From contig CM043702.1 in assembly GCA_023935145.1 (NCBI GenBank), positions 100,962,588 to 101,026,587 of the forward strand: a stretch of DNA of 64,000 bases. The letters are read 5' to 3'. Under the pieces are notes generated by a model. It did not search any database, was not told the origin of the DNA, and was given only the letters and a program-made list of their open reading frames with translations. The stretch comes from Bretschneidera sinensis (taxonomy: Eukaryota > Streptophyta > Magnoliopsida > Brassicales > Akaniaceae). The position numbers and the translations under genes were made by a program. Within the stretch, counting starts at the first letter, position 1. Every line of letters starts with the position of its first letter. Shown here piece by piece: positions 10,221 through 21,146 of this stretch.

Positions 10221-11832
10221 TACAGTATCCATCCATACTTGGGAAAAGCTATCCAGTAGTTTTCTAAGAAAAATTCTCCCAGCACAAAAGACAAGGCAGA
10301 TGAGGAAGGAGATTCAATCTTTCCAATAGAGGGATGGAGACCTTTTCTTTGAAGTATGTGGACATTTTAGTGAGCTGCTTCTCAAGTGTCTACATCACAA
10401 TCTACCTCATAATGAGCTGGTACAAGCTTTCTATGAAGGACTGAGTGATATAAATCAAGGTATTGTGGATTCAGGTTGTGGAGGTGTGCTGATGGAGAAG
10501 AGCAGTAAAGAAGCCATGAAGCTTTTTGAGACCTTAAGTGAGCACACCCAGCAATTCTCTTCTAGAGGGAGAATAGGAGTAAAGAGCAAGGGTATGTATG
10601 AAGTGAACTTAAATGGTGGATCTTCAAATCAGATGGCTACGGTGGAGAGAAAACTAGATATGCTTGTAAAAGCCATGACTACTCAGAACATCTCACCTGA
10701 ACCACAAGGTTCACAACTCCAGGTATGTGCTATATGTTCACACAACTGAAACTTGCCCTTTGTATTCATCTGCAGATCCAGAGCAAGCACACTATGTGGG
10801 ACTGAACAACTATGCTTCCAAGAACAATGCATATGCAAATACCTACAATCCTGGATGGCAAAACCACCACAAGCATCCATATCCATGGTAAGTGAGATGG
10901 AGAAGGTGAATGCACCACCCTTCCCTCAAAGGTTAGTAAAGCCAAAGAAAGAAACTAAATTTCTTGATATTTTTGAAATTTTGAGAAAAGTAAAGATCAA
11001 CATTCCTTTATTAAATGCAATTTAACAAATTCCTGCATATGCTAGATTTTTGAAAGATTGTTGTACTAATAAAAGGAAGTTTCAGGAACATGAAACAGTG
11101 GCTTTAACTGAAGAGGTAAGTGCGGTATTGTTAAGGAAACTACCACCCAAGCTAAAAGATCTGGGTAGTTTTACAATTCCTTGCAGGATAGGTGACCAGA
11201 TTTTTGAGCATGCATTATTGGATCTAGGAACTACTGTCAACTTACTGCCATACACTGTATTTAAGACACTAGGATTGGGGGAACTTCAACCAACTTCCAT
11301 CACCTTGTAATTAGCAGACAGAAGCATCAAAAGACCAAGAGGTATTCTTGAGGATGTCTTGGTAAAGGTAGGTCCATTTATTTTACCTGCTGATTTTATT
11401 GTATCAGATATGGAAGAATCTCTTATGCCATTGCTTTTGCCCATCATCTTAGGAAGACCCTTTATGACAATTGCTGATACAAAAATTTGTGTGAAAGAGG
11501 GTATTGTAAGTATGAAGGTAAATGGTGAGAAGGTTGAATTCAAAATATTTGATGCATTAAAATTACCCCAAGCTGATATGATATGTTTTAATGTATGCAT
11601 GACGCAAAGTGTTGTTGAGGAAGTTTTTCAGGTCCACCACCTTAATCCATTGGAGTCCACCCTCACCCATGGTTTCACAAGAGCAGCTATTGAGCCAGAA
11701 TCTACAGATGTTACTGATAACATCATTGAAGCTGTGCACATCCTTGAGGCCTCTCCAAAGCATCCAAGCACCAAATTTGGCATTGAAGCAGCTGTAGGTG
11801 CACTCAACTCATGTTTTTCTAGGATGGGATAA
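10221..11832 (+). pseudogene. GYP0 gag-protease (Athila/Tat-like gypsy)
   Basis: Gag begins within its core (TWEKLSSSFLRKILPAQKT, MRKEIQSF), continues with LVQAFYEGLSDINQGIVDSG, and after a frameshift reads TYNPGWQNHHKHPYPW, the gag motif shared with the other gypsy elements here. The protease region follows: FLKDCCTNKRKF, then active site LLDLGTTVNLLPYTVFKTLG (about 11215-11270), KRPRGILEDVLVKVG and LPIILGRPFMTIADT. The frame ends at CFSRMG. RT, RNase H and integrase are absent; the 3' UTR follows directly. The 5' LTR and first part of gag are lost at the junction near 10220. Confidence 0.8.
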
Positions 11833-12520
11833 GAGCATCTGGCTGAAGAAATAAAACTTAGCACTCATGGGAGGCAACCCACAGCATATCCTTTTATTTT
11901 TATATTTCTCATTATTGTTTATTTTTAGGATTTTTTGTTTTTCGGTATTACTTTAGTTTTTGTTTTCTAGGGACAATTTGTGCATCAGTTCAAGTTTGGG
12001 GGTGTGCTATGAGCCATGCCAATCCTGCTAGTTCTCCATCTCCCAGGTCAGCTCTTTCCATGATATTCACATATTGGGGACAATGTGTAATTTAAGTTTG
12101 GGGGTATGGGAGACACATTCACACACTCTATCCCAGGTTTTTTAGTATTATTGAAAAGATAAATGCATGTCCATATTGTTTTGAAAATTTTGGTTGATTT
12201 AAACAAATATTATGATAAGATTTCATCAGTAAGCTTAAAATCTAGAACACATAGTCTAATAATAAAGTTTTAAAAGTTTAATTACTTACTTCAAGGTATT
12301 TAAGAATTCACAAGTTTGATCTAAATTTGACACGAGCACATTAGCGCATAATTGTGTGGGGTATGACATATAATTTTTATGTGTGTATTTCCATGGCCTA
12401 ACCGTAATTGGATAACTTGTTAGAAGAACATCTTGAAAAAAATTTATTACACGAAAAGAGAAAATAAAATGCTCCTAATGATCATTAAATAAACTTTCCA
12501 CTAAGTAACTGGACCTCTTG
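11833..12520 (+). other. GYP0 3' UTR, first part
   Basis: Non-coding sequence alignable with the 3' UTRs of GYPN-a and GYPN-b, beginning ACTTAGCACTCATGGGAGGC. It contains two polypurine-tract-like words, AAGTTTGGGGGTGTGC (about 11993) and AAGTTTGGGGGTATGGG (about 12088). It ends GGACCTCTTG, where COP2 inserted; TCTTG (12516-12520) is the left target-site duplicate. The UTR resumes at 23512. Confidence 0.8.
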
Positions 12521-13478
12521 TGTTGGTATTTGTCTAAGGTTTAAACATGGTTTAAGGTTTAAACAAGGGTGGAAGAATTAATTTCAGCATGTTAAAGGAG
12601 TGCACACATGTGTGTGCATCACTTTGGGTGTGTGCGCACACCTCTATTCAGCAAGGCAAAAGAGTGCGCATAGCTGTGAGAGGGACAACATCTGTGTGTG
12701 CCACACCTCTCCCTCACCAGTGCCGCACCGCTCAGCAAGGAGGAAGTTCTGGTGGAGGGCAGCACTGCACCTCTCCCTCACCAATGCCGCACCGCCCAGC
12801 AAGGAGGTAAAAAGGGGCTTTGCCTAGCGCTTCACCGCCCCCTGTTCAGTGCCTAGGTGTTAGGTACACTCATGCACACATGGACAGCTTGTTTCAGCCT
12901 CTTGTTAAATGTGTGGATGCAAGGTCAAAACACATAAGATCACTTAGAATTGATGGATGGCTAAGGTTGATTGCCCATCAAGATCTAAGGGTGGAGATTG
13001 ACTTCAAGATAGGTTCAAGAAATGGTGCACTATATAAAGGGTCACGTAGGTTCAATCTCAAGAGTGTGATAACACAAGAATGTGATGTAATGTAACTTGT
13101 GAGACATGTGTGTTAATGAGAGAATTGTGTGAGAGTGCAAAGACAAAGACATACAAGAGGGACTCATTGTAGAGAGGCTGGTTGTAAAGAAGAGAGATTA
13201 GTATAGAAAGTGATAAAGTCTTTCTTGTTCTCTTCTTTGTTCCTTCAAGAACTTGAGGTTTCATGGAGGGGGTTGCTGAATTGTAAAGAACCATTAATTT
13301 AGTGCAGAGAGTTCAGAGGAACTCTCAGGGACGTAGGCTATTGCCAAACCTCGATAACATATCGCTTGTCTTCTTTTCTTTCTTGCTTTCGATTGCTGTA
13401 TTTCTTTCTATAAGTCATTCTAGACTTAGGTGTTTGGAAGATCACCACCTTGGCATCTTGTCAAGGTGATTTCCAACA
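12521..13478 (+). repeat. COP2 5' LTR
   Basis: It runs from TGTTGGTATTTGTCTAAG to TTTCCAACA (958 bp). A GC-rich block with CACCGC and GCCGCACCG words (about 12715-12850) precedes the TATA-like ACTATATAAAGGGTCA at about 13029. It is highly similar to the 3' LTR at 22566. Confidence 0.93.
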
Positions 13479-13479
13479 G

Positions 13480-13524
13480 TGGTATCCGAGCTAGAAGAGA
13501 TACCACCAACAGTGGTATCAGAGC
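13480..13524 (+). other. COP2 primer binding site, present twice
   Basis: TGGTATCCGAGC (13480-13491, one mismatch to the tRNA-Met site) lies just past the LTR. A perfect TGGTATCAGAGC follows at 13513-13524, 33 bases downstream, preceded by CCAACAG as at the LTR edge. This suggests a small duplication of the LTR-primer-site junction. Confidence 0.85.
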
Positions 13525-13712
13525 CGGAGGAGCTTTGTACAGCCGGGTGTCGGAGCAAGAACAGAAGGTATTGGAGCAAGACTTCAAAGGTCAACTTTGT
13601 GGGTGATTCAAGAACGGTGTTAAGATCCATCTTTAATCATGTTCTTGAGGTTTAGAAGAGGTTGAAGAAAGCATTTGTGGGTATTGCATAAATCTGGGAT
13701 CTTGTCCGCAAA

Positions 13713-13797
13713 GATGGCTTCAAATTTTGGTATTGAGAAGTTTAATGGAAAGAGAGATTTTTCCCTATGGAAGCGGAAGATCAAGGTGGTTCTAGTG
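13713..13797 (+). pseudogene. gag: COP2 gag, first exon-like piece before the nested solo LTR
   Basis: The frame starts MASNFGIEKFNGKRDFSLWK and is cut after KIKVVL by a reversed copia LTR. The same protein continues at 14801 with QQKVDLALGEDDAF. Bases 13793-13797 (TAGTG) are the left target-site duplicate of the nested LTR. Confidence 0.9.
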
Positions 13798-14800
13798 TGT
13801 TGGAAATAACCTTGACTAGATGCCCAGGTGGTGATCTTCCAAACACCCAAGTCTAGAATGACTTGTAGAAAGAAATACAGCAATTGAAAGCAAGAAAGAA
13901 AAGAAGACAAGCGATTTGTTATCGAGGTTCGACAATAGCCTACGTCCCCGTGAGTTCCTCTGAACTCTCTGCACTAAATCAGTTGTTCTTTACAATTACA
14001 GCAACCCTCTTCAAGAAGCTCAAGTTCTTGAAGAAACCAAGAAGAGAACAAGAAAGTGATAAACCTATTACAATGCTTTCTATCAATTCTATACTACTCT
14101 CTCTTCTTTACAACCAGCCTCTCTACAATGAGTCCCTCTTGTATGTCTGTGTCTTTGCACTCTCACAAAATTCTCTCATTCACACACATATCTCACAAGT
14201 TACATTACATCACATTTTTGTTGAGAATGAAGCTAGGTGACCCTTTATATAGTGCACCAACTCTTGTCCAATCTTGTGTGTCATTCTCCACCTTTAGATC
14301 TTGATGACCACTTAACCATGGCCCACCATCAATCTTAAGTGGTGCTGTGCATTTTAACCTTGCATCCACGTACCTAAGAGGAAGTTCAAGCAAGTTGTCC
14401 AAGTGTGCTTCAGTTTGCCTAGCGCCTAGGCACTGAATAGGCGGCGGTGCGGCGCTGGGCAGAGTCCCTTTGCACACTTTTTGGGCGGTGCAGCGCTGGT
14501 GGAGGAGTGGTGCGGCACTGGCCCTTTTCTAGCACCTATCTTGTTGGGCGGTGCGGTGCTGGTGAGGGAGGGGCATGGCGCACACTGATGCTGCCCTTCA
14601 CACTGCAGTGCGCACACCTTTTCTAGATTGTGTGCTGAAGCGCACACACTAGTGTGCCTACCTTTACCTTGCTCCAAAGTGAAGCACACACTTGTGTGCA
14701 GTATTTTAACTTGCTTTATTTTAATCTTCCAACCTTGGTTTAGAATTTAACCATCTTTGAACCATGTTTAGACATGTTTAAAACTTAGACAAATACCAAA
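13798..14800 (-). repeat. Reversed solo LTR of the COP family inside COP2 gag
   Basis: It begins TGTTGGAAATAACCTTGACT, the reverse complement of a COP LTR end, and finishes with ACTTAGACAAATACCAAA, the reverse complement of a slightly altered COP LTR start. Both flanks are TAGTG (13793-13797 and 14801-14805), so one LTR remains after LTR-LTR recombination of a full insertion. It is about 1.0 kb, with its TATA (TATATAGTGCACC region, about 14246) and GC-rich repeats (14430-14560) in reverse order. The COP family therefore inserted into one of its own members. Confidence 0.93.
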
Positions 14801-15420
14801 TAGTGCAACAGAAAGTGGACTTGGCTCTTGGAGAAGATGATGCTTTTTCAGCAAGTATCACGGAGGACCAGCGGAATGAGATGAATAAAATGGCATACAA
14901 CACCATCTTCTTGCACTTTTCAGATAATATCATGAGGGAGTGCGGAGACTCGGAAGATCCAGCTGCAATTTGGAAGAAACTAGATGAGTTGTTTCTTGTC
15001 AAGACTCTCCCTAATAAGAGGTATCTTCGTAAATGAATCTTAGCTTTTAAATTTGATCCTAAGAAAGAGTTGCAAGATAATCTTGATGCCAAGATGAGTA
15101 GTGCATCAAGTGGAAGAAGGTTGTTCATTAAAAGAAGGCTAGCAACTCGGTATGGCAGCACCCATGGCTACTACCGGAACAAAGGTAGAGGAGAGAGCCA
15201 TGGGAGAGTGCACAGCATCATGCATGGCTACTACTAGGACAGAGGTAGAGGAGAGAGCCATGGGAGAGTGAACAACAACATGCATGGCTACTACCAGGAC
15301 AGAGGTAGAGGAGAGAGCCATGGGAGAGTGCACAACAACATGCATGGCTACTACTGGGATAGAGGTAGAGGAGAAAGCCATGGGAGAGTGCACAGCAACA
15401 TGCATGGCTACTACCAGGAC
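14801..15420 (+). pseudogene. gag: COP2 gag, middle part with RG-rich repeats
   Basis: The frame resumes with QQKVDLALGEDDAFSASITE and FLHFSDNIMRECGDSEDPAA, stops after NKRYLRK, then shows the same internal gag deletion as COP1 (LQDNLDAKM to SSGRRLFIKRR). Five 60-bp repeats encoding GYYRDRGRGESHGRVHS-type units start at 15166, 15226, 15286, 15346 and 15406; the last is cut by GYPN-a. COP1 has four, so repeat number varies within the family. Confidence 0.85.
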
Positions 15421-15480
15421 AACCCTATACTGTAAACGACTCGTGCGCTTGCGAGTAATTTAAAACTCACAACAAGTTTT

Positions 15481-15498
15481 TGGCGCCGTTGCCGGGGA
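15481..15498 (+). other. GYPN-a primer binding site (tRNA-Asp)
   Basis: TGGCGCCGTTGCCGGGGA is an 18-base match to the complement of the 3' end of plant tRNA-Asp, the primer typical of Athila-type gypsy elements. It lies 6 bases after the LTR end. The identical site occurs in GYPN-b on the other strand (61615-61632). Confidence 0.92.
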
Positions 15499-15611
15499 AT
15501 TATTTGGTTTGTGAAAATTTTTTGTCTGAATTGATTTTATTTTTCTACTAGTTAGTTATCAATTTTTTTTTTTTTAAAAAAATTAATTTAATTTAATTTA
15601 ATTTTAAAAAA

Positions 15612-17192
15612 ATGTGGATGAATCCAGTGCCGGTTTCACAGTCTTTAGAGGACGCCCTCAAGGATTTCATTAAAATGACCGGTCTGTCCCTCAATGCTGC
15701 CAACACATTCAATGTTGATAGCTGTTCCATCTATGCTAGTCCTCTGCATTTAGCACAAAATTGTCCATCAATGCCGGCTTTTGCCGAGTATCCCATGGAA
15801 CAAATGAATGCTTTCAATGAGTGTTTTTGGCAATCAAATGGATCTTACTCTGAAACATACAATCCAGGGTGGTGGGACCACTCTAATGTTTCATGGACGC
15901 AGAACCAACTGGGGAATCAGGGAGGAGACCCTTATCATGCTCACAATCAATACCCTCCCGAATTTCCTCCACCAATTCCAAGTTATGGTCACTCAGCTTA
16001 TCCAGCACCATCACCTGCTAAACAAGCTCCCATTCAAGTGCCAGTGTCGGTTTCACAGTCATTGGAGGACGCTCTCAATGATTTCATGAAAACGACTAGC
16101 CAATCTATGAGTGAAGTGATGAGTGCAACAGTAGAAAACACCCGAGCGATTGCCACACTAGAGAGTCAAATTGATCAAATCGCAAGTTACGTGGGTGAAG
16201 GAGAGGAAGGAACGTTCCCCAGTCAAACTGATCCTAACCCAAAGGAGCAGTTTGCGGTGGGGAATTTATTAACTCTTATGCATTGGCAGGAACAAGTGCA
16301 ATCAACTGTCCCATTGAGGTCTGGGAGACAAGTGCACAATCAAGTGGAAGAGAACCCTGCTATGCACCAAGGGCAAGAAAGTGGCAACAATGAGAAGAGA
16401 GATGCTGAGCCATCTACAGCCACACCTATTATTAATGATCTCTCTAGGTCGTTTTTACCTAAAGCGCCTTACCCTAAGAGACTACAAGCGCCCAAGAAAG
16501 AAGGGAAGTCTGAGATCATTTTGGAGGCATGCTTTGCTCAATTTGAAGACGATTTGGATTTAGATAAGTTGTTTGAGCAAGCAAATGCTACTTTGGAGTC
16601 TGCTCCTCAAAAGATCAATGAGACGGAGGAAACCACAACACCTGAACCCCCCAAGAAGGAACTTAAGCCTTTATCGGACAATCTTGAGTATAAGTTCCTA
16701 GGTCCAGCAGATTCTTTGCCTATAATGATAGCTTTAGATTTGGGTGATGCTCCAGAGGAGAAATTATTGGACATCTTAATAGAGCATAAGGAAGCTATAG
16801 GCTGGACTATTGAGGATGTCAAGGGAATCAACCCCTCATTGGTAATACACATGATACAGTTGGAGGAGAATGCTAAGCCATCGAGGTAGCCACAAAGAAG
16901 GCTCAACCCTGCTATGCAAGAGGTTGTGAGGGCAGAAGATATTAAGCTGTTAGAGCCAGGGATCATTTATCCCATCTTTGATTGCAAGTGGGTGAGCCTG
17001 ATTCCAGTCGTGCCCAAATGTGCTAAATTGACGGTAGTAAATAAAGATGACGAGTTGGTCCCAACTCAAGTGCAGTCAAGATGGAGAAAGTGTCTAGACT
17101 ACCATAAATTGAATGCTGCCACTAGGCCTAATCATTTTCCATTTCCATTTATTGCTTAGATGGTGGAGAGCTTAGTTGGGCCTGTTTACTAA
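15612..17192 (+). pseudogene. GYPN-a gag to RT-start remnant
   Basis: The frame 15612-16889 encodes gag parts: SLNAANTFNVDSCSIYASPL, AQNCPSMPAFAEYPMEQ, SYSETYNPGWWDHSNVSW and VSQSLEDALNDFMKTTSQSM, which partly duplicates the start of the frame. Near 16515 the text goes from QAPKKEGKSEIIL straight to EACFAQFEDDLDLDKL, omitting the whole protease present in GYPN-b. It continues with the RT lead-in (GWTIEDVKGINPSLVIHMIQ) and, after a stop, RRLNPAMQEVVRAEDIKLLE, WRKCLDYHKLNAATRPNHFP and MVESLVGPVY. RT ends there, long before the catalytic aspartates. One stop (FIA then TAG) is CAG to TAG relative to GYPN-b. It cannot supply polymerase. Confidence 0.88.
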
Positions 17193-18069
17193 TGTTGGGT
17201 CTGACTGAAGACATTAAACTTAGCGCTCATGGGAGGCACCTCACAGCTTATCTTTTTTTGTTTATTTATTATTTCACATTTTTATTATTAATGTTTGTTT
17301 CCAGTGTTTTTTTTTGTTTTCTAGTGTTTATTTTTCAGGGACAAAGTGTACTTCAGTCCAAGTTTGGGGGTATGCTATGAGCCATACCTGTCCAGCTAGT
17401 TCTCCATATCTCAGGTCAGCTCTTTCCATATTAGTCACACATTAGGGTAAATATGTAATTTAAGTTTGGGGGTATGGGAGACACATCACACACTTTGTCC
17501 TAATTTGTTGTCTTTTCGTCGTAGAGATAAATGCATGCTCATGTTACCATGAAATTTTGGTTGATCTTAACATTTTCTGTGATGTGATGTCATTGGTGAG
17601 CTTAACATTTTGAACACGTTATCTGGTGATAAATTTTTAAAATTTAGTTACTTACCTTAGGCATTTGAGAATTCACATGTTTGACATAATCTAACACGAG
17701 CACATTGGCACAAATTATGTGAGGTATGACATGTGATTTTAATATGTATTTTTCCTTATCTTAACTGAAACTGGATGACTTGTTGGATGAACACTTGGGC
17801 ATAAAGAAAAAAAAAATTACTACAACTTTCCGCTGAGTAACTGGACCTCTTGCCTCAGTAAGCAGTGAGTGTTCACGTCAAAAGGTGGAATTTTGCTTGG
17901 TAGTATTAAGGCCAGTTTATTTTCGTAGCCTTTTTGATTTGAGTTAGTAAGTCCTTAGGGATGTCTGTACACCTAATGCCCTAAAACCATCTGGTTTGGG
18001 AGTCATTGACTCAACACTTGCTACATGGGTCAATTAGAAAGCTTAAGAGAACTAAACATAGCCGTGCCT

Positions 18070-18144
<75 letters not shown>

Positions 18145-18497
18145 TATGCCTTTTTCATTCATTTTGATGGGAAATTCGGTGAATCTTGAGACATGGAGAC
18201 CTTACACATTGGAGTTACTTGGAAGCTTCACTTTTATATGCTAATTCACTTTACATAGTGTCAGACTTGTGATGCCTTGACTTGCCTTTTGTAAGTAATT
18301 AGATTTTAACATTTCTATTCATTGCGAAGATGGGTTTATCTTTTTAAGCTTGCTCATGAATGAATATCATGATGATGTGTGCTCCTTAAATTTTTGGATA
18401 CCATGAGTGATGAACTTATCTTTATGTTCTTTGTTTTTCATTGAGTCTTTTATTTTGTTTTGCTAAGGGACTAGCAAAATATAAGTTTGGGGGTATT
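17193..18497 (+). other. GYPN-a 3' UTR with repeated polypurine motifs
   Basis: A non-coding stretch starting ACTTAGCGCTCATGGGAGGC, alignable with GYP0 and GYPN-b. It contains AAGTTTGGGGGTATGC (about 17360), AAGTTTGGGGGTATGGG (about 17462) and, at the LTR edge, AAGTTTGGGGGTATT (about 18483), the functional-position polypurine tract. A (TA)n run lies at 18073-18140. Confidence 0.85.
18073..18140. repeat. (TA)n microsatellite in the GYPN-a 3' UTR
   Basis: About 34 TA units. The corresponding part of GYPN-b (near 57395-57410) has a T-rich run instead, so the expansion is specific to this copy. Confidence 0.95.
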
Positions 18498-19743
18498 GGA
18501 TGAGTCTTAAATATTGCATATTTTAGACCCTTAACTTATATTTGTTATGCTCTTAGTTAGTAGTATTTCACTTTATTTTACGTCTTTCTTGTGTTTTGTG
18601 TATTTTTACAGGTTTGTGGAGAAAATGAAGCATTTCAGGAGATGTAAAGCTTCTGGAGACATTGCGATCGATCGCACGAGATATGCGATCGAGCGCACTT
18701 GCCTACGAACGAGCGCATGGTCAACATCCAACATCAAAATATTTGAAGTTCAGTTTATCTGCGATCGATCGTAGTAGACATGCGATCGAGTGCACATGAG
18801 ATCGTGCGCACAAGACATGCGATCGATCATACCTGCGATCGATCGCACCGCACTGCTATCGAGTGCACACGGGTAGTATCCCACATCGAATCTGCAACCC
18901 ATATTGCTCCGGGTCTTCCCTTATATAAACACCACTTGGCTTCATCATTCAGTGTACAATTCCTGTGCCACTTTGGTGTTTACCGGTGGACGTCCGCTAG
19001 CATTCTGGTGGATCCCGAAGGCATTGCTACCACGAGGGGAAGCGCCGCCCGTCAGCGAGTGGAATTTCTCCCATGTAAAGTTGTTTATTTATTTCTTTAT
19101 ATTCAGTTGTTTTAGTTTAAATGTTTAGCACTTTTTATTATAGTTTTATAGTTATGAGTGGCTAGACTCTTCAACTAAGGTTGAAGATGAAGCCCCGCCG
19201 TTGTTTGGCGTAGTAGTTCAGATTTGCTTGTACAAATCTGACAATTTTTAGTATAAATGTTCTGTCAATTATTTGAGTTAATCTTATAATTGATTGAGTT
19301 TAAATTGTCTGTTGGATATTCCTTGTGTTTCATTTGATGGATACATTGAATGCTTTTCGATTAAATTTGATTTCCTTTGTGATTTGTTAAGAGCGGATAC
19401 ATTGGATGCTTTTGGTTTAGTTGGGATATTCTTTGTTTTTTGTCTTATAGTTGGATTCATGGAATGTTTTGATAGACTATATTTTCAGAACATATATGTT
19501 TAACTTCGGTGGGGTGGATTCGGAAACCTTAGTGCTTTTTATTATTAGTTTTAAAATCAACTTAGTTTAGTTTTAATTTATTTTGCAATATCATTATGAA
19601 ATTTGGAACTAGGTTAAGATAGAGTTAGTTTAGATTAAAAATATATTTTCACAACGCAATTCCCTGTGGATTCGACCTCGCACTTGCACAATGCTATACT
19701 GCAAACGATTCGTGCGCTTGCGAGTAATTTAAAACTCACAACA
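18498..19743 (+). repeat. GYPN-a 3' LTR
   Basis: It begins at TGGATGAGTCTTAAATATTG (GYPN-b has TGATGAGTC) and ends ACTCACAACA, about 1.25 kb. Bases 18660-18860 contain many GCGATCGATCGC and GCGATCGAGCGC words; the TATA-like CTTATATAAACACC is at about 18920. Near the 3' end is CCTGTGGATTCGACCTCG. Frames at 18547-19503 fall inside the LTR and are not genes. Confidence 0.9.
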
Positions 19744-20537
19744 AGAGCCATGGGAGAGTGCACAGTAGCGTGCATGGCTACTACCGGGATAGAGGTAGAG
19801 GAGAATGCATTCCAAACTGAGATTTGGAGGGAAGAGTTGCTACTACTACCATAAGGAGGGTTATGTCAAGAAAGATTGCAAGAAGATGAGGGATAAAGGA
19901 GGAAGCCATACCAAGAATGGAGAGGCTTCAGTTGCCAAGAAAGAACAACAAGATGATGATGTTCTTGTTGTGTGCTCAAGTGTTAGAAAGGGGCAAGAAG
20001 GCAGCGGGAATTGAATCTTGGATTCCAGGTGCACTCATCACATGTGCCCTCATCGAAGTTGGTTCAAGAATTTCAAGGAAACCAATGATGAAAGGGTTTT
20101 CTTGGGGAATGATATTTCTTACCAAGTGAGGGGCACGAGAGACATCCAGGTGAGGATGTTTGATGGAATGACAAGGCTGTTGGAGAATGTGAGGTATCTC
20201 TTGGATTTGAGGAGGAATTTGATCTCATTAGGGCTGCTAGATTCCATCGGATACACATGCAAGATAAAGGGAGGAAAGATCAAGGTAGCCAAGGGATCTT
20301 TGTTAGTGATCAAAGCAGCAAGAAAAGATGGACTTTATGAGATGATCGGAGACATGGAGATCAAGGATCAAGCAGCAAGCTTGATGGCTGAGATGGATGA
20401 GGCAGCCCTTTGGCACACTCGCTTGGGACATATAAGCGAAGAGGGTCTACAAGTTCTTAGCAAGGATGCCCTACTTGGTGGAGACAAATTTGAGAAACTT
20501 GATTTCTGCGAGTGTTGTGTTCTTGAGAAGCAACACT
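19744..20537 (+). pseudogene. COP2 gag end, protease and pre-integrase
   Basis: Gag repeats resume after GYPN-a (GGCTACTACCGGGATAGAGG), followed by MHSKLRFGGKSCYYYHKEGY, where the first CCHC cysteine pair is damaged (CYYY for CYYC), and KDCKKM. The protease motif reads ILDSRCTHHMC after a stop, with DTG changed to DSR. The open stretch 20018-20539 covers the protease and the pre-integrase domain (ALWHTRLGHISEEGL, FCECCVLEKQH), ending in a TGA where COP1 has CGG. Confidence 0.85.
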
Positions 20538-21140
20538 GAGTCAGCTTCAACACCGGAGTGCACAAGTCTAAGGGCATTCTTGACTACATTCATGCAGACC
20601 TTTGGGGACTAGCAAGGACACCAACACAGGGAGGTAACATTTACTTTCTGTCTTTAATTGATGATTATTCAAGAATGGTTTGGGTTTATTTGGTTAAAAA
20701 TAAATCAGATGCTTTGAATAAATTAGTGGTGTGGAAAGGGCTGGTAGAGACTCAAATGGGCATGGGAGTTAAGGGGATAAGAACCAATAATGGCTTAGAA
20801 ATTTTTAACCAAGAACTTGATCAATTCTGTAGGTTAAATGGCATTCTAAGACATAGAACAGTTGTGAAAACCCCTCAGCAAATTGGAGTTGCTGAGAGGA
20901 TGAATAAGACCCTTATGGAAAAGGTTAGGTGCATGTTAGATGGATCCGGATTACCCAAAAATTTTGGGGGGAAGCAGTGTCTACTGCTACGTATTTGGTT
21001 AATAGATCACCCTCTAGGGCTGTGTACCATAAGACTCCCGAAGAGATGTGGAGTGGAAAACCCCCTTAGTTGGACAACCTTAGAACTTTTGGGTGTGCTG
21101 CATATGCATAACAAAAGGATGATAAGCTTAGCCCAGGATC
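20538..21140 (+). pseudogene. COP2 integrase
   Basis: The core reads GILDYIHADLWGLARTPTQG, FLSLIDDYSRMVWVYLVKN, GVKGIRTNNGLEIFNQELDQ and GVAERMNKTLMEKVRCML. The second catalytic aspartate is changed (RTNNG here, RTDNG in COP1), so integrase is dead. After DGSGLPKNFGGK the frame shifts, and the rest (ending KCVFLGY-type sequence near 21150) is in another frame. Confidence 0.87.
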
Positions 21141-21146
21141 TAGAAA

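Larger units (their letters stand above)
15421..19743 (+). mobile_element. GYPN-a: non-autonomous gypsy inside COP2 gag
   Basis: The order is the last 54 bp of a 5' LTR (15421-15474), a tRNA-Asp primer site (15481), a gag-RT remnant frame (15612-17192), a long 3' UTR and a full 3' LTR (18498-19743). The copia repeat sequence resumes directly after CACAACA at 19743. Most of the 5' LTR is missing, so no target-site duplicate can be read. It is the same family as GYPN-b and shares its RT truncation, but additionally lacks the N-terminal gag and the protease. Confidence 0.88.

Noticed and set aside
13884..14689. Frames in 13884-14689
   Set aside because: They lie within the reversed solo LTR; the text repeats (in reverse) what is seen in the COP2 LTRs.
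18547..19503. Frames of 62-111 codons
   Set aside because: They lie inside the GYPN-a LTR, and the same frames recur in both GYPN-b LTRs, so they are repeat sequence.
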